From Anaerolineae bacterium (GTDB lineage: Bacteria; Chloroflexota; Anaerolineae; Aggregatilineales; Phototrophicaceae): a stretch of DNA of 46,431 bases. Made by a program: the position numbers and the translations under genes. The stretch covers positions 1-46,431 of the forward strand of contig JAUZRW010000015.1 of assembly GCA_030950085.1 (NCBI GenBank), in the 5' to 3' direction. The first letter of the stretch is position 1, and each line of letters starts with the position of its first letter. The notes under the pieces were generated by a model. That model saw only the letters and a program-made list of their open reading frames with translations, searched no databases and was not told the DNA's origin. Positions 33,891 to 45,800 of this stretch are shown here, one piece after another.

Positions 33891-36800
33891 ATGAAGAACA
33901 GGAACAGGCAACGTTTCCCATGGGCAATTATCGCTTCGCTGGTGCTTTTTGCGATACTTTTTACTATTATCCCTGTCAGCAATGCACAAGGAGAACCTTT
34001 ATCGCTCGACAAAACAATTATAGGCAATCCGACCACGGTTGATACCGGCGAAATTATAGAATATCGCCTCGTCTATAGTTGCAATAGCTTGAGCACAAAC
34101 TGCGGTATTCTAACAGTACAAGATGTTTTGCCGTCTGATGTGACTTGGCTAGAAACACAAGTTGCTTCTGGTTTTACGGCAAGTTTTGATGCTGGAACGA
34201 ATACGGTAACTATTGTTAGTGATAGTATCTTCAGCGATGGCGACCAATCAGAAGCGATTATTCGAGCGCGAGTCAATTATGATGTCCCCGGCGGTACTAA
34301 TATCTCGAATTCCGCCACAGGCGATAGAGATAATTCTGTAGCCAACCCGGATGCCACAGCGCCTCCTGTAACTGTTACTGTCAATCAGCCGACCTTTCAG
34401 TGGGAAGTTCGTAAAACGCAGGTTAGCCCTTCGATTGACCCGGCGCTTGATAATGATGTCACCTATCGTCTGGAAGTTTGCTCGCAGAGTGCTGTTGGTA
34501 ATGTCAGCCTGTCCGGTGTGGAACTTGTCGATGATTTGCCGCCGAATGTGACAATTATAAGTGCTGGTGGCGGCACAGTGACTGGTCTTCCTGCTACGGG
34601 TCAAACGATTACATGGACACTCGGCGACCTTGATATAGCGGTTGTAGGTACGGGTTGTGTCTCACGGACAGTCGTTATTCAGTATCCGAGTGCCTTCTAT
34701 AATGTAGGTGATACGCCGCTTAATACAGCAAGCGCAACGGGAATGTATGATGATGGCACAGGCACTTGTGATACGACATTGTGTCCAATCGGCACAGACG
34801 CAAATGTGAACACCCCAATTATTGTTGACCAACCCGACCCCGATGGCAGCAAATCAAATTCCGGTACTATTGTCGGTATCGGTGGTGTCGGGCGTTTCTT
34901 CGTTAATGTCGATACAAATAGTGCCAATGTGCCTGTCAACAACCTGATTATTAACGATACGATTGACCCACAATTAGAAATTACACAAATCAATGCTAGT
35001 GGTTGGAGTCTGCCGGCAACGCTGGAATACTCGACTGACGGTGTGACTTACATATCGCTTGGCATCTTCCAAGATGGAGTTGCGCTGAGTAGTCCCGGTG
35101 ATTTCCCGACCAATGTGGCGAATTTGCGCTGGTCATTTACAGGTAGTGTCCCATTTGGATTCAGTGGGCAAGCAGAAGTTGTCTTCACGCCGCGCAATAG
35201 TGGCAGCCCCCTCGCCGTTAGTGGCAATAGTTATCAGAATTGCATTGCTATTAGTGCTGATGCTCCGGCAACCCCCGTTAATGATTGTTCATCGGTTACG
35301 ATTGATGACAATAGCGTTGTCATTTCTCCCGTAAAAACGACTGTCGGTGCCAATACCGTTCGTCCGAGCGATGTCTTGACCTTTAATCTACGCTTGCGTG
35401 TGGATGAACGCTCCTCAGTCGCTTTATTGAACCCTACTGTGATTGAAGCATTGCCGGATAGCCTCGAATATATTACTGATACGAATGACCCCGATTATTC
35501 AGTCCCCGTGATTAGCTTTACTAACGTCGTGGGTGGAGAACAAGTACAACCCACGCTGACAATCCAAAACAACGTTACGATTGATGGAACATTGTACGCG
35601 ACTGTCCTTGTCTGGACTTGGCCACCGGGCTATTTCTTGACTCCGCCAGCATTCGGCGTGAGCGATATTAATATCCAATTTTCGGCGCGAGTACGCCCGG
35701 GGACATTGCCCGCCACTTATCCTAATTTGGCTTATTTTGTGTCGGATTCTCCTGATATGGTTTGTGACACAGGAACTCCACAAACAGATACAGAAGACCT
35801 TGACGGCGATTCAAATACGGCAGAAGACCGTTGCCGCGTCACGGTTAATTATGATGTTCAAGAAACAGTTGTCCTGTCATCGCAAAAATGGATTAGCAAC
35901 CCGTCTTATCAACTCGATTCGACATTTACTGGTTTCTTAGACACAGTGGCTTCTAACCCACCTGCCCCTAGCGCATCTTGCCCTAGCAGCACTTTCGGAG
36001 CATTTGCCCAACCCTTTACACGTTTCCCTTGTGTCACTCAGGGTTTTCCGGATAATACAAATTTTGTCCCACCGAACCCCGATACATTTGATGATTTCTA
36101 CTACTGGTTAACGATTAGTAATGAGGGTAATGTTGAGGGTAGTAATTATATTCTCTACGATATTTTGCCGTATGTCGGAGACACCGGTTCGGGTGGGCCC
36201 CTTTTCACATCAGCGCGTGAGTCAGAGTTCACTCCTTATATCATTGGTCCCGTCACGATTGAAAGTTTACCGGCTGGTCTCAATGCCTCTGATATCACGA
36301 TTGAGTATTCCAATAGTAGCAATCCTTGTCGTACAGAAGTCTTTAACGATAATGTTATCAATAATGAACCGGCTGGTTGTGTCAATGATTGGACAACAAC
36401 TCCCCCACCGACGACATCACCGAATACAGTACGGGCATTCCGTATTCGCTTCAATAATACGGCGGCACGTTTTCCAGTCTTGAGTACGATGCAATTCAGC
36501 GTGCCAATGCGTATTTCTGAAGATGCACAATCGGGACAAATTGCTTGGAATTCTTTTGCTCAACGTGCGAGTAATCCAACAACGGGGCGCATTCCGACCT
36601 CTGAGCCACGCAAAGTTGGTATCATTGTGCCAGAACGCATGAGTGTCGGAAATTATGTCTGGTATGATTATAATAATGATGGTACGCCAGTAGATGATAG
36701 CGGCGCTGCTGAAGCCCCGGTTGTCGGGGCAACTATCAGCCTTTATCGGGATGCCGATAACAATGGTACGCCTGATAGCCCGATACCTGTTGCAACCGAT

Positions 36801-39800
36801 ACGACGGATACCAATGGCTACTATCTCTTTAGCGATATTGTCTATGATGGGAGTGACCCAACACAAAATCGTTATGTGATTGCAGTCGATGAGACCAATT
36901 TCAATTTTGGTAATCCGATATTTGCCCATCTGAGTAGTACCGGAACAAATAGTGATAATCAGACGGATTTAGATGATAATGGTATAGATGACCTCAACCC
37001 AGCCGCATCAGCTTTCGGCATACTGGGTCCTAGTTTTGAACTAAGTATCAATACTGAGCCAACAGGCGAAACGCAACTCAGTGGCGACGACCCCAATAAT
37101 TTCCCGACAGGTAATTATCCGGATGGTCCCTTCTCGCGTGGTGTGCGTGCAGAACCCGATAATAATAGTGATTTAACGATTGACTTCGGCTTTTATGTGC
37201 CGATGTCGATTGGTAATCGCGTTTGGTTTGATACAGGTGCGGGTGTATTAACCAACAATGGTTTAGAAGACCCTTCGGAAAGTGCGAATGGTGTTGCGGC
37301 TGTAGCACTGACACTTTATCGAGACGACGGCAACGGAACATTCGGTGCTGGCGATACGGTTTATGCAACGACGACCACAGATGCCAATGGCTACTATCTA
37401 TTCGATAACTTGCCACCCGGCGATTATTTTGTGGCAGTTGACCAAAGCAACTTTGACCCCGGCGGCGTGCTGCGTGCCCATGAAGATAGCGATAATAGTC
37501 CGAATGTTGATGTAGATCGTGAAAATAAGGGGGCGAATGATACCTTCCTCGGTAGTTCCGGTGTCGTCAGCACTTTGGTTACATTAGCACCTTTCACCGA
37601 ACCTGTTCTCGGAGTTGGTCCGAATGATGAAGTTGACCAGACTACCCCAACAGGCTTTACATCGCCACATGGCAACACAGGCGAACTTGATGACAATAGT
37701 AATTTAACGATTGACTTTGGCTTCTGGTCACCCGGTATGGCTTTGGGCAATTTCGTCTGGGAAGATGCCGATAATGACAACGTTTTTGATGTTGGTGAAA
37801 CCGGACTCAACAACATTACTATCAACCTTTATCAAGATATGGACGAAGATGGTGTCCCTGATGGGATAGTCTTTGCAACGACAGTCACAACACTTGGCGG
37901 CTTTTATCTCTTTGATAATTTAGCACCCGGTGGCTATATCGTCGAAATTCCGGCATCAGAATTTAATGCTGGTGGTGATTTAGTCGGTTATATCAGCAGT
38001 AATCGTAATGATACGATTGATACGCTTGTACCGCCTCTGACTTCACCAACAGGCGATTTCGCTACTGATTGGGATGACCAGCAAGATGATGGTCTGAACC
38101 AAAGCGATGCTGCGGGCTATCTCGCTTTTGGTATCCGCAGCGAAACGGTGACACTCGTACCTGTTAGTGAGCCATTTGATGTTGATGGCTCAGAACCTGA
38201 TGGTGGTCTGGGTATTGGTGCTGGCGGCAAAGATGAGAATAGTGACCTGACAGTCGATTTTGGTGTATTCCAACCCCTTAGTATTGGTAATCGCGTTTGG
38301 CGAGATGATTACAGTAGTGGTGATGGTGTCACTATCAAAGGTGATGGCATCTTTGATATGATTAATGAGAGTCCTGTCGATGGTATCACCCTCACGTTGT
38401 TCAAGTTGAATGACGGCGGTAATCCTAACAATATTGCAGACTATAGCATTGTCCAATTCAATGGCGTGAATCAGGTTGATAGCACCGATGATGGTGGCTA
38501 TTATCTATTCGATGGTCTTGGCGAAGGAACGTATCGGGTTCGTGTTGATGCGGCAAACTTCGCGGCGAATGCAATATTAGAGAACCATCGTAGTAGCGAT
38601 GGTCTCAATGGCGCGGATAGTACAGATAGTGGTATTGATGATATTGCGGCAGCGACGAATGGAATCTACAGCGAACCTGTTGTCTTGGCGCTCGGCACAG
38701 AAGATACCACAGAAACTGATGCCAACGATGCAGGTCAGGCGACTAATCGCAATGATGGTTCACTTGGTTTTGGTATCTATGAAGAACAAGATGACAATAG
38801 TGATTTAACCGTTGATTTCGGCTTTTATATTCCGCCGATGAGTCTCGGTAATCGTGTTTGGTACGATACCAATAACAATGGTTTGATTGATGCTGGCGAT
38901 GATAATCCGGCGGCACCGGGTAATCCGGGCATTGCAGGGGTTACGGTTAATCTCTATAACGCAAGCGATACGAGTACCCCCATTGCAACAGATACGACAG
39001 ATGCGAACGGTTATTATCTCTTTGATGACCTCGTGGCTGGTGATTATGTGGTCGGTATTCCGGTGAGTAATTTCGCAGCGAGTCAGGCTCTTGAGAATCT
39101 GACAAGTAGCACGGGCAATGGCGGTGATAATCAACAAGATACCGATGTTGATGAGAACGGTATTGATGACCTGACTGTACCTCTACCTAATGAGATTTTC
39201 AGTACGACAATTACCCTCGCTTTAGACTCAGAGCCGACAGGTGAAGCTGACCTCAGTGGCAATGCGGCGGATGTTGCGCCGGGCTATCGCGGCACAAATG
39301 GCGAAAAAGATAATAATAGTGACCTGACTGTTGATTTTGGCTTCTTTGAACCTCTCAGCATCGGCAATCGGGTGTGGCTAGATGACGGTGCTGGCACGGC
39401 TGGTTTGGGCGGTTTCAATGATGCTGTCCAAAATGGCACAGAGGCTGGAATTGCTAATGTGACGGTTGCCCTCTATCAAGATGATGGTGATGGCATCTTC
39501 AATGGTGCGGATACCCTCGTGACATCTGAAACCACAGATGCGAATGGCTATTATCTATTCGATGGCTTGATTGGTGGCAACTACTTCGTCGTTGTTCCAT
39601 CGACAAACTTCAGTGGAATTCAGCCATTAGTCGGCTTGGTCAGCAGCTTTGGCAACACAGCCGACGAAACAACCGATGTCAATGACAATGGGATTGATGA
39701 TGCTGCACCTGCAACCAATGGCATTGTGAGCAATCTTGTTGTTTTGACGATTGATGGTGAGCAAACAGGCGAAACAGACCTCAGTGGCAATGCGACAAAT

Positions 39801-42800
39801 GATGGTCCCAACTCGATTGGGCGCTTTGGCGAAGATGATAACAATAGTAATATCACGATTGACTTCGGCTTCAATGAACCCCCGATGAGTCTCGGCAATC
39901 GTGTTTGGTACGATACCAATAATTCTGGCACGATTGATGCTGGCGATGATAATCCGGCGGCACCCGGTAATCCGGGTATCGCAGGGGTTACGGTTAACCT
40001 CTATGCCGCGAGCGATACCAGTACCGCTATTGCAACAGATACCACTGATGCAAACGGCTATTATCTGTTTGAGAATGTGCCGCCCGGCGATTATGTAGTC
40101 GGTATTCCTGTGGGTAATTTTGCGGCAGGTCAACCGCTTGAGAGCCTAGCAAGCAGTACAGGCAATGGTGGTGATAATCAACAAGATACCGATGTTGATG
40201 AGAACGGTATTGATGACCTGACTGTGCCTCTTCCAAATGAAGTGTTCAGTACGACAATTACCCTTTCGCCTTCCACAGAGCCGACGGGTGAAGCAGACCT
40301 CAGTAACAATGCGGCGGATGGTGCGCCGGGTTATCGCGGTAATAATGGCGAATTGGATAACAACAGTGACCTGACTGTCGATTTTGGCTTCTTTGAACCT
40401 CTCAGCATCGGCAATCGGGTGTGGCGAGATGACGGTGCTGGCACGGCTGGTTTGGGCGGCTTCAATGATGCTATCCAAAATGGCACAGAGGCTGGAATCG
40501 CCAATGTGACGGTTGCCCTCTATCAGGATGATGGTGATGGCATCTTCAATGGTGCGGATACCCTCGTAACGTTTGAAACCACAGATGCGAATGGCTATTA
40601 CCTCTTCGATGGTATGCCTAGCGGCAACTATTTCGTCGTTATTCCATCGACAAACTTCGGTGCAGGTCAACCATTAGTCGGCTTAGTCAGTAGCTTTGGA
40701 AACACGGCTGATGAAACAACCGATATCAATGACAATGGGATTGATGATGCTGCACCTGCAACCAATGGCATTGTGAGCAATCTTGTTGTTTTGACGATTG
40801 ATGGTGAGCAAACAGGCGAAGCAGACCTCAGTGGCAATGCGGCGCTTGATGGACCCAACTCGATTGGGCGCTTTGGCGAAGATGATAACAGTAGTAATAT
40901 CACGATTGACTTTGGCTTCAATGAACCTCCGATGAGTCTCGGTAATCGTGTTTGGTTGGATGATAACAATTCTGGCACGATTGATGCGGCAGATGGCGCA
41001 ACACCCGGTTTTGCCAATGTCGCTGTCAGTCTGTATTTAGCAAGCGATACGAGTACCGCTATCCTCACTGAAACAACCGATGCGAATGGCTATTATCTGT
41101 TTGAGAACTTCCCACCCGGCGATTATGTAATTGGCGTTGATGCCTCGAATTTCCTAAGCGGTGTCTTGGTGAATTATGGGAGTAGTACCACTGAAAATGC
41201 GAACGGTGTCGGCGGCGATAGTGACGATGAAGGCATTGACAATAACGCCCCTGCGACAAATGGTATCTTCAGCGCAACCATTAACCTGACCCCCGCAGCC
41301 GAACCAACGGGTGAAACTGACCTTAGCAATAATGCGGCGGATGGTGCGCCGAACTATCGTGGTAATAACGGTGAACTTGATAACAATAGTGACCTGACAC
41401 AAGACTTCGGCTTCTTCCGATCTATGAGTATCGGTAATGTTGTTTGGGCGGATAACGGACTCGGTGGCGGAACAGGTAGTAATGGCGTTCAAGATGGTGG
41501 CGAAGTCGGTATCCCCAACGTAGCAGTCACGCTGTACTTAGATGATGGCGATGGGGTTTTTGAACCTACTACGGGTGACACCGTTTTAGCGACTGATGTA
41601 ACCGATGCCAATGGTTTCTATCTTTTTGATGGACTCGTCCCTAATACGTACTTTGTCTGGGTGGACGATACCAACTTCCTAGGCGGCGGTGCTTTAGCCA
41701 ATTTTGATAGTAGCCCGGGTAATACGGGTGATACCGGCACGGACTTAGACGATAATGGTATTGATGAGAACTTCCCGGCAAGCAATGGTGTTGTCAGTGT
41801 GCCGATTACACTGACACGCGACGGTGAAACAACTACCGAGACTGCGTTCAGTAACAATGCACTCGATGGACCCAACTTCATCGGTAACAATAACGAAATC
41901 GACATCAACAGCGATGTATCCGTCGATTTTGGCTTCAATGCAGAACCCTTTAGTATTGGTAATCGTGTCTGGTTTGACCCCAACAATAATGGTCTGATGG
42001 ACGTGGGCGAATTGGGTATCGCGGGTGTGACAGTTAATCTTTATCGTGATAACAATACCAACGGCGTGATTGATGCTGGCGAATTTGTCAGGAGCGATTT
42101 GACAGATAGCGAAGGCTTCTATCTCTTTGATGGTCTCTCGACAGGTTTCTATATTCTCGAATTGTCTGAATTGGACTTCCGCATCGGTGGCGTGCTAGTT
42201 GATTTGTTCAGTAGCACGGGTAATAGTGCCGATAATCAAACGGATATTGATGATAATGGTATTGATGATGCCACACCGGATGTCGGCGGTATTATCAGCC
42301 CGCCGATTGAACTCACGAAAAACCTTGAACCAATAAACGAAACTGACCTCAGTAACGATGCTGGTGATGGTCCGGTTGGAGAACGTCGGGGTAATAATGG
42401 GGAGCTTGATAGCAATAGCGATTTAACGATTGATTTTGGTCTCTATAAACCCATGAGTATTGGTAATCGGGTTTGGTTTGATACTAACGATAGCGGCACA
42501 ATAGATGGTCTGGAAACAGGCGTTAGTGGCGTGATTGTTAACCTGTACCGCGATGCGAATAATAATGGTATTGCTGAACCCGGTGAACAAATCGACATTG
42601 ATTTGACCGATGCAGACGGCTACTACCTCTTTGATAACCTGATTCCCGGTAATTATATTGTGGAAATCCCCGCGAGTAACTTTGCTGGTGGACAGCCTCT
42701 CAATACGCTTAACAGCAGTACAGGCAGTGCCGCAGATGATACCGATAGTAACGACAATGGCATTGACGACCCAGCACCTGCAACCAATGGTATTTTCAGT

Positions 42801-45800
42801 AATGTCATCACATTGGCGGTAGATGGACAACCGACAGGCGAAACAGATGTCAGCAATGATGCCGGTGATGGCGTGAATCGCATCGGGAATAACGGTGAAA
42901 TAGATTCCAATAGTGACATAACGATTGACTTTGGTTTTGTCGGTGCGCTGATGAGTCTTGGCAACCGCGTTTGGCTAGACCCGAACAATAACGGTATCCT
43001 TGATGGTGGTGAACTTGGCATTAGCAATGTAGCCATTACCCTTTATCGTGATACCGATGCTGATGGTCTGCCGAATGGCGCGGCAATTGCAACGACGACA
43101 AGTGATGCCAATGGGTATTACATCTTCGATGGTTTGACACCGGGCGATTATATTGTCGCACTGGATAATGCCAATTTTGCGGCGACTAATCCGTTAGATG
43201 GTTTGTTGAGTAGTACGGGTAATGGAACAGATAATCAGCAAGATAGTGATGTTGATGAAAATGGGATTGATGCCCTTAACGCAACTTATGGCTTGCTGAG
43301 TCCGACGATTAACTTAACACTCAGTAGTGAGACGACTACAGAAGCAGATTTGGGTCCGGATGGTAATGGTAGCAACGGTGAATCCGCCGATAATAGTGAA
43401 CTAACGGTTGATTTCGGTCTCTATGAACCACTGAGTCTCGGTAATCGCGTTTGGTTTGATAGCGATAATAATGGACTTCTTGATGTGACCGAGTCAGGGA
43501 TTGGCGGTGTTGTGGTCAACCTCTATCAAGATGATGGCACCGGCACTTTCGTACAAATTGCGACAACGACCACTGACAGCAATGGCTACTATATCTTCGA
43601 CGGTTTGGGTGAGGGAAATTACTATGTCGAGATTCCCGCGACGAATTTCCAACCGGCTGGGGTATTAATCAACCTCAATAGCAGTACAGGCGCTAATAAC
43701 AATGATGCCGATAATAACGACAATGGTATTGATGACCCCACGCCAGCAACCAATGGCATTATCAGCAATACAACCACATTGACACGCGGCACAGAACCTA
43801 TCAATGACGCTGATTTGGGTCCTGATGGTCATGGTAGCAATGGTGAACAGAATAATAACAGCGACCTAAGCATCGACTTCGGTTTCTTTGGCGGAACAAT
43901 GGCGCTGGGTAATCGTGTCTGGTTTGATGATGGCGCTGGCGGCGGTAATGCACGCGATGGTATACGAGATGCAACAGAATTAGGCGCTGCTGGAGTCAGT
44001 GTCAGCTTATACCAAGATAGTAATGCCGATGGCACTCCGGATGCTGCGGCAATCGCAACAACGACAACAGATGCCAATGGCTACTATATCTTTGATGGCT
44101 TAGCTCCGGGCAATTATATCGTTGGGCTGGATGCCAACAATTTTGTTCCGGCAGGCGTTTTGGCAGGTTATACGAGTACCGTTACCAATCAATCCGCGAC
44201 ACTGGATACGGACAATGATGATTATGGTATCGACAACGATAATCCGCCTATCATTGGTATCTTGAGCAATACTGTTATTTTGCAGTTGGCAACTGAGCCG
44301 ACAGGAGAAGCAGACTTAGGACCTGACGGCAACGGTAGCAATGGCGAAACAGATGATAATAGCAATCTCACGGTTGATTTTGGGGTCTATAAACCGCTTA
44401 GTATCGGTAATCGCGTTTGGTTTGACCCCGATGATAGCGGCACAATAGGCATAACTGAGACAGGCATTGGCGGCGTAACCGTTACCCTCTATCTTGATGC
44501 GAATGGCAATGGTATTCCTGATGGTGGTGAAAATATTGCCACAGATACCACAGATGGCGATGGTTATTACTTATTCGATGACCTCTTCCCCGGTAATTAC
44601 ATTGTCGTGGTAGATAACACGAATTTCCAAGCGGCTGGCGCGTTAGAAGGCTTTTCTAGTAGTACAGGTGATGTTGCTGATGATACAGACAGTAACGATA
44701 ATGGCGTAGACAATCCGACTCCACAGACGAATGGTATTCAGAGTGGCATTATCACTTTGGTAGAAGATAGTACGCCAATAGGTGAAAGTGATATCAGTGG
44801 TGATGTCAATGATGGACCCAATTTCCGTGGTACAAACGGCGAATCAGATAATAATAGTAACCTCACAGTAGACTTCGGTTTTGTTGCTGGCTCAATGAGC
44901 ATCGGAAACCGTGTCTGGCTAGATGATGGCGCTGGTGGTGGTACTGCTAATAATGGTGTTCAAGATGGGACAGAAGCAGGTATCCAAAATGTACTGGTCA
45001 ATCTCTTTGCTGATGTAGATGGCAATGGTGTTCCTGATGGTGTTGCCCTCTTCACAGATACGACAGATGTGAATGGCTATTACTTATTCGATGGTTTGCC
45101 ACCCGGTAATTACCTTGTGCAAGTTGCCCCCAACAATTTCCAGACAGGTGGCGCATTATTGGGCGTGTTTAGCAGTACAGGCGCGAGCAATAGCAATGCC
45201 GATAGTAACGATAATGGTATTGATGACACCAATCCGGCAACAAATGGTATTCTTAGCGATACGATAACGTTAGTTGCCGACAATGCCCCAACAGGTGAAA
45301 CCGACCTTGGACCAGAGGGTAATGGCGCAAATGGCGAAACAGATAATAATGCCGACTTAACGATTGACTTCGGTTTTGCTGTCGCTTACGACTTTGGTGA
45401 TGCCCCTGATACTTACGGGACGACATTAGCCAGCACTGGCGCTCAACATGTCATTATCAGCACACTACGTTTAGGGCAAGTCATAGATGATGAAGCCGAC
45501 GGGCAACCGAGTGTTGGCGCTGATGCTGATGATACGGCGAATAGTGACGATGAAGATGGCGCGACTATCCCGACCTTAGTTGCTGGTACGACAATCGGTA
45601 TTGACGTAACAGTGCTGAATGATACGGGTAGCACTGCGAATGTCGTTCTCTGGATTGATTTCGATGGCAATGGCGTTTTCGATGCTGGCGAAGGCTTTAC
45701 GGCGACTGTCCTCGCAAGTGCGACAGAACAAGTTGTCACGATTAATGTCGTTGTGCCAATTGATGCCGATGTGACAACTGGTGGCAGCACCTATGCCCGT

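Noticed and set aside
36639-45386. Regular repeats of about 500 bp could be mistaken for a CRISPR-like or satellite array.
   Set aside because: The repeats are in one open frame, vary in length and encode SdrD_B domains; there are no short spacers and no cas genes.
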